This document shows, one piece after another, positions 32,468 through 45,684 of a stretch of DNA of 64,000 nt. The position numbers and the translations under genes were made by a program. Each line of letters starts with the position of its first letter. Within the stretch, counting starts at the first letter, position 1. The notes under the pieces are model-generated. The model did not search any database. It was not told the DNA's origin and was given only the letters and a program-made list of their open reading frames with translations. The stretch is from Siphlonurus alternatus (lineage: Eukaryota > Arthropoda > Insecta > Ephemeroptera > Siphlonuridae), in assembly GCA_949825025.1 (NCBI GenBank), contig OX463778.1, positions 44,494,646 to 44,558,645 of the forward strand, written 5' to 3'.

Positions 32468-35400
32468 GTATGTCGGACATGTTTGAGTTAAATTTTATGT
32501 ACAAGTAATTTTAATAGAAAACAATACTTCATAAACGCATAAATCATAAAAATTTCGTATTCCGTATACAAAAAAAAAATGTAATTATTTTATAATATTA
32601 TTGATTTTATGCATGAATGGATGTTTGAAATTAATACTGAAATAAATCGTTCAGTACTCTCCAACCATAGTGAGAGTGAAATTGATTACAAATTGATTTC
32701 GTGCAGTATTTAAAATTATTTTTAGTACACGTTACCCTTTTACAATGGAACATTCCGTCTGGTTTACACATATTAGAAATAACAATAAGTGCTTTTTTTT
32801 TTCTCAGAAAAAATAATATTTTTCGCAATAAATTGTTAAGATATTTCTCTTATTACTATAACGTGTGGTGTTTTTTTTATAGTTTTGGCTCTATGCAGCA
32901 GTAAAAGTTAAAAAATAAATCCTCTTGAACAGTCTGTACAATTTTTTCTTATATTCTTTAAACTCGATGCGGTAGCGTCATGGCTAGACTCTGGGCTATT
33001 TTGTACATAATGATACATTTTATTACATAATATATGTATAATATGCAGCAAGAATCACCAAAAATGTTATGTAAAGGACAGAAAAATTTTAGATTCAATA
33101 CTTACTGTCAATTTAAAATTAGTAAATGCGAGAGGGAATTGTAACAAAAAACGAGTTAAATTGACAATTTCACAAAATCAATGTACAAATTGATAACTTA
33201 ACTTCTTTACAACGTATGTAGAAAGATCATTATTATACCTTTATTTTACATTCCATTTTATTTAAAATATTGAATTACCATTTATATAATAAATTATTCA
33301 AAACATATATTTATATACACTATTATAAAAGACTAAATTAAAATTTTAATATATTTTAATACAAATATGCAGTAGAAAAATGTTAATTAAAAAGGTTTAG
33401 CATTTCGATTTGCATGAAAGTGGAGTGGAAGAAACGTGGCTGCCGCGGCGGCTTAGAGTAGTCTAGTGAGTGTGGCGTAGCTCGGTATGTGTGTTTAGGA
33501 CGGCGGAGCTAGGGCACAAAGTTTGTTGTTATGAATTACTTTGCCACCGCTGCTACTGCAGAGTTTAAACTTGGCACTTTCACCTTGCAGCAGCAGCAGC
33601 AACAGCAGCAAGCAGCGCCTTGCGTGTAGCTTCAGTTGGCAACTATATAGCGCCTCCTGAGCCAAGATAATTACCGCAACCAGGTGGAGTGAATCAACAC
33701 CGTATATAAACACACTCAGATTTATGTAACTCCACTTGATTTATTTTTTTATAACATAGAGCAACCATTTTATAAATATTAATAAAAAGTGGGGAAAAAA
33801 TACTCAAAAATTATCATGGAAACTGTTCATTTATAAAGATATTAATTTAAAATAAATTTAATTATTAACTTAAATTACATATTTTAATAAGTTGAAAATA
33901 AGTTGAGACAACATTTTTTTAAAAGCTTTTGAAAGAATTCATTTTTTTTTTTTTTTTTTTTAATTTAGGTTATTTAGAATCAAATTCATGCCATAATTTT
34001 TTTAAGTGGAGAAAGATAACTTAGATAAGCTATTTAATTCAACCTTGGTAAGAATGATTATCATGTCGTATGTAAAGCAAACGTATATGTTAGTGAAAGT
34101 CTCTCTTTCTCTCCTTGGTGTTGGCTACAGGATATAAGTTGGTGGAACGGAGAGTAAGAAGGAGAGGGCTCTCTTCTTACTTTATTATTTCGCCCATCCG
34201 CCCGCCCGTCCGCCTGCTTAGCTGCTGCTGCTCTTCCTGCTCTAGGGAATAAACTTTTACACGGCGACAGATGACAATGATGAGGATGATAATGATTTTC
34301 TTTAGTCTCTGTTGAGCCTTGCCTTATTTTTGCTACTACTGCAAGTTTAGCAAGCTTACTTTACTACTTATAAAGAAACTGAGTTGTGTGTGTTAAGATT
34401 ATAATAAAGGCAAGAAAAGGAACGTACACTAAGAAGAAGGTATGGAAAGGGGACGACCATGAGTTGCTTGAGGAAACTCATATATATATATATATATAAG
34501 TAGCTAGTCTTCTTCTTATTTCTCGTTCAAACTTCTCTCTGTGTGTGTCGCTTGATGCTGTCACCCACCCTGCAGTCTCGACTGATAAGACGTCGTGTAC
34601 TCACGCGCGAGGAGCTCAGATCCACTTTTCCTCACGCCTCTCCTTCGTTCGCCAGGTCTCTGTGCTGCCTTGTCAACTTCAGTAAAATAATAAAGATGAA
34701 ACAAAAAGTTAATTTAATATTCACGTTCTCTCTTCCTTTCTCTCTCTCTTATAGTTATATTATTAGAATATATAGTCTAAAGAAGTTTAAAATTTTCATA
34801 TTGTTATTATGGTTTTAAAAAAAAAAATCTTATTTAATGAATGTTAATTACTCACTGTCGTATAAATTTATAAGTTAAATATTATGACAGTGAAAGTGAT
34901 GTATTTCTTATTAAATAATTTATTTATATAAAAATTTCTTGCTACATTTAATTCAATTTTATTACTTTTTTATAATTTACAATTCTATAAGAAATTACAG
35001 TTTTAGTTGGAAACATTTACATATCTTTAGAAAATAAATTTGCTTGTAAAAATATCATGAATTCTTTATTATTATATTATTATTATTATTATTATATTTT
35101 TTCCTGTTGTAACAAATACATCCGAGTATTTTCTAATTAGCTAAAGTTGTACTGAAGAATAACTCCTCGCGGTGACAGTGTGTGTACTTGAGGTTGCTCG
35201 GGTCGTGCGCAAGTGACGCTACGTGCCGTGCAATGTGGGGGGCACGTACATACGCTAAGTACCATTGTCCTTACGTGGCGGGGTCACAGTACACGACAAC
35301 CGTACTCCTCTCTGCACAAAGCTTGACTATTAACAATGTACAATGTGACAGCATTGCAGTCATCAGAATTTTAAATATGATAATAAAATATATTCTATAC

Positions 35401-35731
35401 AAGTTATTTAATAAACTACAAAAGAATACTAGAAATATTTAATTTTATGGTGCAGCGTGTATATGAAATACAACCTTTTATATTTAAACATGATGGATAC
35501 AATATATAGTTGAATTTGACATACACTTCGGTGTACAGAACTAGTCAAAAAGAGTGGAGCAAAGCGATTGGTGCATCGCCTACAAGCTCTCCCACTACTG
35601 TATACAACATATCAATTAAAGAAAAAACAATGGAATTTTTACTTCCACTTGGATCTAGATTATTCAATTATTTGAAGCGAGTGTGGCAAACTCAATGCTC
35701 TATGGAAACGAGAGTATATTCCCCTGCTCTT

Positions 35732-35735
<4 letters not shown>

Positions 35736-35784
<49 letters not shown>
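35736..35784. repeat. (GA)n microsatellite
   Basis: A continuous GA tract of about 24 units, followed by ATCTGT. Confidence 0.95.
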
Positions 35785-35786
<2 letters not shown>

Positions 35787-38263
35787 CTGTATAGCCACCA
35801 TTATGTTTTTTACCCCGCGAGTATAATTAGGCCATATACACCTTACTTCAGATATGGGGGATTTTTTGGCTTCACAGAAATTAGTATATATTTCAAGTTA
35901 TCAGACACAATAGCAGCTGGTTCAAATAAAGTACAGCAGTACACGATATACCTTTTCAAAGTACGTAATGAAAAATAAAAGAGAGTAACAATAAAAAAAA
36001 ATATCACGTTATTGTTCCCCTCTTTTGTGAGTTTAATTAATTGTGACATGAACAGCCATATCCGTCATGATTTATTTAATTGCTACAGGAAATGCATCTC
36101 TCTTTGCTAAAGTGATCATAATATAATTAGCAATACACAAAGGACACATTTATACCATTTGATTGAGTTTTAATTAAATGATTGATTTATATTAAAGCAA
36201 GATAAAAAAATAACTATGCTCGTCATAATTTAATATTGTTTTTATATATTTTTCTATACGTTTTGTTAAAATTAAATTAAATTTAGTTCATCTTTAATTC
36301 AAATCACACAAATTTTATTATTTATAAAATAATTGTGTTTTCTTATCTTATAAAGTTATAGTTTTAACTTTTATTTATCTTAAAGCTTTTATATTTATAT
36401 TCTAAACGTGTTTCCTACAGAATTTTTTATGGTATACACTTTTCAGACAAAGAGTAAAATATAACATTTTATTCCTATGGTTATGTTTCAATCCAATTAT
36501 ACTATTGCCGCAAAAAAATATTCAAAATATCTGTGTGAAAAAAAGCATGGAATAATGAATATTTTTTATAAATACTTTACTTATTATTTATAATAATACG
36601 ACATACACGTTACTTTATTTAATTTTACGTACTCACGCTTAGCCAAATCAATTATTTATTAATTAATGTAGTGTACATAACAAATAATTTTGAATCGCTA
36701 ATGACAAGAACAAAGATTTCAATCTTTTGTTGCAAAATTATGTTGAATAATATTTCTTTATAAAATATATTATGTAGTATGCAGTAGTATTCATTGTATA
36801 GTGAAGAAAATATATATGTGACGTACAGTACATAAGTATATATGTAAACTATAAAGTCATGGTTTGATCTCTGGGACCATAATAAAGATGTGACAAAGAC
36901 AGAAGGAGTTTGCATGCCTCCACGCACGCCGTCGACAAGAAGAGTTGCATCAGTCACGTGCACTGCCGTGTCAGACGTGGCGGCAACAATGGTAACAGAG
37001 AAACATTGGCATCATGCAGGCTCCATCAAACAAAGACCAAGTAGAGACGAAAGATATATAGAGAAAAAGAGATTTGGAAAAGAAAGAAAAGGAAAAGATT
37101 TGAAAGAAGATGAAGAGACGCGCGCGTTTGGTTGCACGGCTGCTTGTTCTTATACTGTGCTAGGCTTTCTACCAAGTAAAAATTGAAACACTCTTCTTCT
37201 TCTTTTCTATACAACACAGCAAGAAAGCAAGCAAGGATCCTCTTCGCCGCTCGGATCTTGAAACAAACGAAGCATGTAAAAGAAGCTTAATGAGACTCTA
37301 GCAAAAGAAAAAAAAAGAGGAGAAAGAGAAAGAAAAAATATATAGACCCATGAGATGAAACTACTCACTGACTTTTTATACATAAAAAAGTAGTACAAAA
37401 AAATAGAGAAGAAGAGAAGACTTGATATAAAAATTACTGATTAAAAAATAAAGAGAAAAGTATACAGACCTTAATTAGTTTTATGCTCTAACTTAAAACT
37501 ATTCATCATTTCTTGCTGTTTTAAATAATGTCCTCAAGTTTTTTTTTTTATATTATAAAAATTTTCTCAACTTGCAAAATTTTTATAAATTTTCTCGCTT
37601 AAAAAAAAGTGTATACAAATCTTACTAATTGGCAACATGATATCGTGCGCCGCCGTCTATAATTTTATTTATTAAATAAATCAGCGTTGTCGCATTTTCT
37701 TGCTCAATCGATTGTTCTCAATGTAAGCAGCAAACTAATTTATTTTTCAACATGGTAATAATCCCAACAACAAATTGCACATGACAGAAAATATAAAACT
37801 GAAAAAAAAAAAAATCAATCTCGTCGTATCTGTAACAAATGTTAGTATAACTTTTATAAATGTTGTACATCAATCCATCCAACCATGCGCATGTCTATCG
37901 TATTGTACGTACATTCTTTACAATTCAACTTTATTTATCTCTCTCATCATTTTATTCTGTATTCAAGTTGATTCCAAATTAGGTTTAACGTAATTGCATT
38001 GTTACATATTATATACACAAATGGAAATCTGTTTTTGTCATCAAACAGCTGTTACAACATTACAACAAGAAAGCCTGCCACTGGAATTGCATATCATTAT
38101 CTCGTTATCGTTACTGCATCAAATATATATGCAACATAACAGTTTGGTATGCACTTTGTATTAGTGTAACGAGCCATAGTTATAGGGAGACGCTTTTTGT
38201 TATCTATATGGTTTGTATAGTTATAATAATTTGTGGCTTGTATGTTTCCAGACTTGTTTGCTG

Positions 38264-38446
38264 TGACGTCACCGGAAGTAGATGGTTCCACTTGTCTATA
38301 CCGCAATGCCGCCGTCGTGCCGCAACAACGCATCATGATATAGATTGCCCATTGTTGAAAATTGAATGAGAGATAAAAAAACTACGACTCCAATCAATAT
38401 ATCACCAATATAAAACAACCTTTCAGAATCCTGTCTATTTTAAAGG
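38264..38446 (+). promoter_or_regulatory. Possible promoter and non-coding exon with CRE and ETS-type sites
   Basis: TGACGTCA at 38264-38271 directly abuts CCGGAAGT, an ETS-type core. A short GC-balanced segment follows, and about 170 bp downstream comes TTTTAAAG followed by the donor-like GTAAGAT at 38447. Adjacent CRE and ETS motifs are common in metazoan housekeeping promoters. No downstream coding exon was found, so this is only a candidate. Confidence 0.2.
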
Positions 38447-41400
38447 TAAGATAATATTTTTTTAATGATGAATATTAAACAAAGAGAATTAATTAATAGA
38501 TGTAATTAAAGTTGTCTATACTAAGATATAATATTATGACATAATAACATTTTAAAATTATAAATTTGATTTATATGATGATATCAATTAGTATAATTAT
38601 CACCTAAGCACGTGTGTGTAATTATTAGGCGCCTCCTTTACTTTGCATGTTAAGGGAAGTCTGTCTGCATATGACCTCGAAGGGAACGACCCTGACGTAC
38701 CTACCAACTTCCTGCAGAGGGTGTGGTCGCTAGGGGCTCTGTGCGGCCGCGCGGGCGTGCCCCTAAAGTGCCACTCTCGAATCTTGTGCATCCTCCTGAC
38801 AACTGCCTCAGTTATAAAACCTTATAGCAGCCAGCCAAAGGCCCCCGCCCTTTCAAATCGCTAGCTGCCTTAATTCCTCCTCTTCAATCAAACACTCAAT
38901 TCTATATTATAGCCCTACAGCCGTAAACTAGCTGATGCTCCGCAACATTTTAAATTAACCTTAAATGGTTATTACGACATTAACCTATTTCCGTGACCTA
39001 TATATCCGTTTTATTAAATATAATATTATTATTTTTAAAAAAACATTTCATTTGTTTTGAAACATGAATGTAGCTTGAAGAAAAAAGAAAAAAAGTATAT
39101 TTTCAACTTTTAGAAAATTAGATTATTTTTATATCGTATATGATAAATTCAAAAAAATATTTATGCAAGCTTTTACAGAATATGAGAAATATTGTAAAGA
39201 GAAAATGATTGAGTTTTCTTTCGATATTAAAAAAAATATTATATATAATATAATTTAATACTATAAATATACTGCATGCAAATATAATGCTATTGCAGTA
39301 TCATACTGTAAACTCAAATAAAGAATCTTATTGATTTTATTTTATGAAATAGTAAATCCATTAAATATTTAGAGTATTTTTTTTTAAATTGAAAAAATAT
39401 TCCCTTACAAAAAAATACGCTCCTTCCATGGTACAAAACCAATAAAACTGACATTGCGTCATCCATCTCGCACTGCGATGATGCATTGTTCGCACAGTAC
39501 AAGTGGAGGAGTCTTCTGGCCACGCATTGTCGCAGTAATTGGGGAGCGGAGTGACGGCAATTTGTTAGTCGCTCCCTCCTGCAGTGGCCAGCACACGACA
39601 CTACCCCTGCTCGTCAGGCAACCGCACGAGCAGCTCGAGTGATGCCGCCAGACCCCCTCAAGTACACACGAACTGCGGCATCCAATTCCCAGCAAATATT
39701 TTTGATTCTTGTGGTGGCTTCTGTAATGTTAATTATGATGTTGAATCATTAAAATATAAATTTAGCATAATATTATTGAAATGTTTTTTTAATTATATAA
39801 ATAAATTATAATACAATATGTATAATAAAAAAACTACCTGGTGTTGCTACAAACTGTATTTTAGAGATTTTTTAATTAATTATATTGTTGTTTTTTTAGC
39901 ATTACAACAAAGTTACATCGCAAGTATATACAAATTAATTTAATTAAATTAAGCACATTTTTCAGCCTTAAGATAGTTACATAATTTAGATGTAGCTATA
40001 GCACTTTCAATAATAAAAATCTGTCTATATAGCACGTTAAAACAGTTTTTTTTTTCTGAATCCGTATGAAAGTTAACGTTTTATATTTAATATTTTATTT
40101 GTAGCTGCTTTTAATTTGAAATGGAACAAAATGTTTTATTTTTATCTTATACAAATACAACCACTTAACAGATTGTTCACTTGAAATAAAAATAGTTTTA
40201 ACAAAAGCAGCGACAAGTTTTAAGGTCTTGTAAAACAAGAGAGTTTACCATTGCAGTAGCTGCGAGTTATGTAAGGCCAACGCCCTGATGAATGATCCTT
40301 TTATTTTGTCCAGCATTGTACTGTTATTTGCGAACCACACCCCAACTGTACAAACAAACGCAAAAAAAAAAACATGGTGGAAACTATTTTAAGAGGAATT
40401 AATGGTAAAATACGATAGACATATTTACAATATAATATAAACAAGTTAAAAAAATACTATGAATTCTATATTATGTCAAATATAATTATAAACCAAATAA
40501 TATTTATACATTTAAAAATAAATTATAGGCAGAAGTTTTAAATATGTATAATATATAAATTGAACTGTACCAGTACAATAAAGTTGTAAGATGATTGTTT
40601 TGTCAGAACAGTCTATACTATATTTTTTTTATACAGATTAAAAAATATATATTAAATTAATGCAAGTAAAAGATGCTAAATTACATTATTTTTTTAAAAT
40701 TTCGTATTCTCATCCCTTAACAGCATTTACAAAACACGCAAATGTTATCGCATTTAAGTTACTTTAAATTGACTTTGAATTGCGCTATTTGTTCAAACTT
40801 TTCCAAGCAAATGTTTGGTGTTCATGACACGAGCAAATTATATAGACTTTCCTCTTGATACTGAAAGGTGATATCGCTCATACTCTATACTATTAAATTT
40901 ACTACTGTAGCATGTTTTTATTTATTTATTTTGATCTTTCGCTGTTACTGAAAAAAAACACAAATTCATACCAATCAAAATAACTAACGTTCAGATAGAT
41001 TTAACTAACAGATAGTACATTTTTAAGAAAGTTTCTTGAGCTACCATTTTTCGTAAATTAGTTCCAAAGTTATTATTCAGTATTTTTATCGTAAAAAATA
41101 ACACAACGCATGAAAATTATAATAATTTGTTTCACTGATATCAAAGATAATGAAATAATGGTGTAATTAACATAAATAAAATATTCATACTGACACATAA
41201 CTTTATCATATTGTTCCAATGGTACTATATACAGTATATTATACACAGTAAATTCACATAAATACATGATATTATATACATGAGAAGTGACGTACAGAAT
41301 TAATACCCTAAGTACTACTATACTACATATATCGTTGCAGCAGCACTCAAGTGTACATAACAGACGTAGGCGTCCATTATTCCATCACTGCATGTACCGG

Positions 41401-41582
41401 GAAACAGATTCCATTAAACAGGCGACTCTGCTCCCCCCTGGTTCCCGCGCGGGCCTATGAATTATTGCTACTAGTAACCACAAGAACTGGCTAGAGTGTT
41501 CAACTATATACCAGTGGCGATCGGTGACCTTACTACATAGTCATGCGCATTGAAAACGACGAGAATAAAATGCCAAAGGGGG

Positions 41583-41607
41583 GTCCGGGGGGCCGTGCCC
41601 CCCGGAC
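41583..41607. repeat. GC-rich perfect hairpin
   Basis: The 11-bp arm GTCCGGGGGGC at 41583-41593 and its exact reverse complement at 41597-41607 are separated by CGT. It is followed by CAGCCCGCCGCAGGCGCG and lies within otherwise AT-rich DNA. GGGGCGTGGCAG shortly after (41640-41651) resembles the GC core of MITE family A. It is probably a remnant of a mobile element. Confidence 0.6.
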
Positions 41608-41651
41608 AGCCCGCCGCAGGCGCGATTTTTTCTAAAAAAGGGGCGTGGCAG

Positions 41652-44246
41652 ATAAATTTTGAAGTTCAAAATTAACACTCCAGAATCATGATTCAAAGTT
41701 TTATATGATTCTTAAAATTATCAATCCAGTATTATTTTATTAAAAATCAATGAAAACTTTGATTTTTTTTTTATAACCGAAGCTATACCATCGATGCTGA
41801 TGTAAGTTTTTGTTTCTTTAATATTTTTGCCGTATTCTAAAAAAAAAAAAGTTAATTTACTAATTTCAATGTTTTTAAATGTATATATTTTTCATTCTTT
41901 TTAATCAACGGTGCAAATTATAAAGTCTTATTTCTTATTTTCCGTTGCTCCTAAATTATAATAAGTATAATTTTTATTCTACCATGCATGGCATATGTCA
42001 ATGTAAAACAAACTTACTAAATATAAAATTTCATATATAGACGACGCTCTTTTTGGTAAACTATCAATAAATTTGTCAACTTATTATATTAGGTATATTT
42101 CACACAGTTTAAAGAAACTCCCTAAATTATACACTAGACACGCATAACACAAGCAAAATACATCGCAGGCATCACTGAACAGAACCAGACGTGTGCGCTT
42201 CCGTACTAGCTAGCTTGCGAACTTTACTAACTACTAAGTAGTTCGTTTTTGCAACACAGCATATATATGGCGCTAGCTTGCAAAGAATATTTTTTCTATC
42301 AAAAAAATCAGACTAGAGACTATAATAAGACTACAGACTAGGTAATTTAAAAATTAGAATAAATATGGTAATTTCATAATTGATATTTTTATTTTAAAAG
42401 AGTAACATACTTATTTATTTATTAAAATATTAAATATTTTCGAATATGAATATCAAAGTTTCTCGTCATCTGATTTTGATTGGTTGAGGAGGCTCTGAAT
42501 ACAGCGCTTCACCAGCTATTATTTTTACATAGCCCACCCCACCCACCATCTCATTTTGCGCCTTTCCTATTGGCTAGATCCGGTTCTAGTGACGTAGTGA
42601 TGACTGCGATCACTCGGGCCGCAGTCTTGAGTCGCGAAAAAATACGAAGACAAGCGAGAATAAGATCAGCGGGATTTTATTCAAAATTATAAATTCAAAC
42701 TAATGAAAATTATATGCTTGGAGCACCAAAAGACAATAAAAAAAAATCCCATCATTCCCATCTGTGTTGGTCATGCAGTGCATTCTTCGCATCTATGGAC
42801 CGATCGCCCCTGCTATATACAGTGAGTGATCATGTAAGAACATACAATTTCTCAACACGATTATGTTGTACAGTACTGCAATATTGTATTAAATACACAT
42901 CATTTGAAATAGAATAAAAGATCAATGAAAGATTAATTATATAAAAAAAATACAATGATTATTTATAATAATATGAAAACTAAACATATTTAAAAATTTT
43001 AAGGGGGCATACATGACCAAAATGTGTCAATTCCCCCAAAATACCAACCAACCAAAAATTTTAACAGAACATAATGTTCAGTAAAAAATAATATGTTCAG
43101 AACTACACTGTAAATAATCTTGGCTGAACATTATTCTGTAAAATAATTTTTTTGAAATAATAAAAAAATTCTATCTAAAAATAATCAACTCCCAGTTTGA
43201 TTAAGATGACGATAAAGCCAGAAAATATATTTTATAATGCAGCATTTCTATTGTTTCATTAAAGTAAAGCAATCACATTATTCAACTAATAATATTTAAT
43301 TATAAGTAGTGGCCATGTCACATCGATATAAATATGTTTGTCTAGACTGCAGACGATGCTCAGCCGTGCGGGTCTTGACAATGGCCACTAGTTGAATAAC
43401 GACAGCCGCACTGTGAGACGACAGAGCAACTACAGGAATTAGTCGTTATCGGAGTAAAAACAGCAGCCAACGAGCCAGCAAGCTTAGCAAGCGACCAGCA
43501 GAGTAATGTGAAATCGCTACTTCATTTGCTGAAAGTGCGCAGCTTAAAACACATACCTTCTTAGTCAGCGTAAAACTTTTCAATCGTTCGTAATCACTTT
43601 TATTTAGTTGAATATTCCTTCGTAATTTTTATATTTAATTAATTAAATTTTTTATGAGTATATTTATCATTTAATAAATTATTTAATTAGTACTAGAGAT
43701 GTTAAATTTTATGTGAGTAATCAATAACCATGCGTGCGTGCCCACGAGCAGCTGCCAAAGTAATTTAGTGAACTTTATTCTTACATTATTAATAAATATA
43801 AAATATAAAATTAAATTATAAAATTGAGTTGAATACGTTTCAAGGTACTTTTTTTACTTTACAAACGATCGTTTTCTTCAGAATTATGTTACAAAGTCAT
43901 AAGCTTATAAAATAATTGTTAGTAACGACTGCCCATTAGCTTTTGCTGTAACTGTACTGTCAAAATAACAAGTTACTTTGCCTCTAACTGTACCATCACA
44001 TGGTGTTAACACCGGAAAGATTGATGCTCATATGTCTGATTAGTGCTGCAATGATGGCTTTAATAAACTGAATAAATTCTTTGATTAAACTATGTCAAGC
44101 AAAATGAATAAAAAAAAGCCTTCATTATCTAAGAAGTCAGAGCCTTGTTAGTGCTATTATGCCAACAATTATAAATTATTAAAAATATTGTTAACATTGA
44201 AGGAATTGCCAACAATAAGTCATAATTATTTTATAAATTGCTTTTG
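41652..44246. other. Non-coding stretch
   Basis: No supported gene. Islands lie at about 42480-42680, 42750-42840 and 43340-43540. A possible 43-base exon at 42779-42821 has a good acceptor tract and a GTGAGT donor but no recognisable product. An imperfect inverted repeat around AGAACATAATGTTCAG and CTGAACATTATTCTG spans 43066-43148. Confidence 0.45.
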
Positions 44247-44345
44247 CACTTGCAGCCTTGTTAATCACCATGCCCTGTGTTATTCTTATGAGGCATGGGG
44301 ACTAACAAGGCGGCAAAGGGAAATTTTCCGAGGCGACGACTGTAC
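44247..44345. mobile_element. Foldback MITE, family B, 5'-truncated copy 2
   Basis: It matches 2529-2625 from CACTTGCAGCCTTG to ACTGTAC with few differences. The outer ~29 bp of the left arm is missing; the right arm is complete (TTTTCCGAGGCGACGACTG). Confidence 0.75.
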
Positions 44346-44892
44346 AACAATATACTTTCACATTCCTTTTTATATATACTACATGGCATATATATTATTT
44401 TTTATTTTATACATATTACATAGATTTTGTTCTGTCTCTGTGAATAACCAATAAAAATAAATTATCATGCAGTTTGCAATGTTGTCAATTAGCTCCATAC
44501 TTTGTTGATAAGAACGATGACGTGTTAAATTTTAGCTTAACTTGTAGAACTTCAAGGGGCATGCCACTTGTGATTCACTCGTGTATAGATTTATTATTTA
44601 TAACTGGTTGCATATCCACTACGTGCATCGTGATATGTTATGGCACTTATACGCTTAAAAAAAATTGGAATCGATTGGCATTACCCGTGCTGATACGAAC
44701 GTATACTAATCGCTGTGCAATAATTTTCTGCACTCAAAAGCTCTCTGCTCGGTCAGCTGTGACCTCATGCAAGTAGAGCTGGTCGGTTAGCCTAACATTC
44801 GAGGGTTAGGAATATAATGGCGGCTGCTGATTCGAATTTGTATACTGCAGTGTAAATTTTAGTAAAAATTTATTGTATATTTTTATAATCAT

Positions 44893-45228
44893 AATGGACA
44901 ACATACATGAAAAAATTTTATTGCAGAAATGAATAGAGGGTACCAAATTATGCTACTCTGAATTCTTTCAGATTTTTTTGAAACCCAGAACTATTTTTAA
45001 ATAATTATTGAAAGTGCGGCCACGCCCCCTGGAGGCGTCAATAGGCGTCCAGTCTCTATCCTTTTTATTAAGGCTGCAGGGGTGCCAACTGAAATCACAG
45101 GACTTTCAATAATTATTTAAAAATAGTTCTGGGTCATAAAAAAATCTGAAAAAATTCAGAGTAGCATAATTTGGTACCCTCTATTCATTTCTGCATGCAA
45201 TAATTTTTTTTCATGTATGTTGTCCATT
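44893..45228. mobile_element. MITE family A, complete copy
   Basis: A 336-bp foldback element with ends AATGGACAACATACATG and its reverse complement CATGTATGTTGTCCATT. The arms are about 120 bp, with the GC-rich centre GCGGCCACGCCCCCTGG. It is very similar to the copies at 22786 and 62388, in the same orientation. It lies about 400 bp upstream of the LINE-derived insertion. There is no coding capacity. Confidence 0.88.
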
Positions 45229-45616
45229 GTAAGATTTTTAAACAATATCTTGCTTTTGTTATAATTTTTTTGTCTCTTATACAAATACCTGAAAAACTAT
45301 TAACATATAATTATATTATAATATTATGTCAATTCTTTTATTTTCCGAACTATGTAACAAGACTCCTGATTTGAAATAAAAGGTCATTATTATACACGTA
45401 GTTAAAATATGAACGTAAAATAATTTATTTAGTTATCAATCATGTGTATTTTCAAATATACTCTGACATGAGAGATAGAAATTAAACATAAAGCCAAATA
45501 AAAATGCATTAATTAGTGATTTATGGGGGAAGGCTCAGCCCCTGCAGCGACGCTGGCACGCAACTGTTTGAGCACGCGTGCACACAAAGTTGCATAACTG
45601 GAAGGCGGCCAGTAGC

Positions 45617-45630
45617 GACAATCGCGATGA
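45617..45630. repeat. Left target-site duplication of the LINE-derived element
   Basis: GACAATCGCGATGA is repeated exactly at 47295-47308. The bases outside both copies differ, so the duplication is 14 bp, typical of target-primed reverse transcription. Confidence 0.85.
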
Positions 45631-45684
45631 GACTTCGAGTTTGTCAGAGCTAGACGTCGGACGTGTTTTTTTGTCGCTCCCGTC

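Larger units (their letters stand above)
32468..41580. other. Non-coding stretch with islands
   Basis: No supported gene. More balanced islands lie at about 33420-33720 (with a CAG run), 34100-34330, 34540-34700, 35160-35330, 36870-37260, 38230-38340, 38640-38880 and 39430-39700. A 17-bp TA tract lies at 34481-34498 and a poly-T run at 33942-33961. Frames in these islands show no recognisable domain. An 80-codon minus-strand frame at 38336-38097 is composition-wise plausible but unsupported. Confidence 0.45.

Noticed and set aside
38097..38336. 80-codon minus-strand ATG frame
   Set aside because: Plausible composition but no recognisable motif. It overlaps a possible plus-strand CRE/ETS promoter, and nothing shows splicing or conservation.
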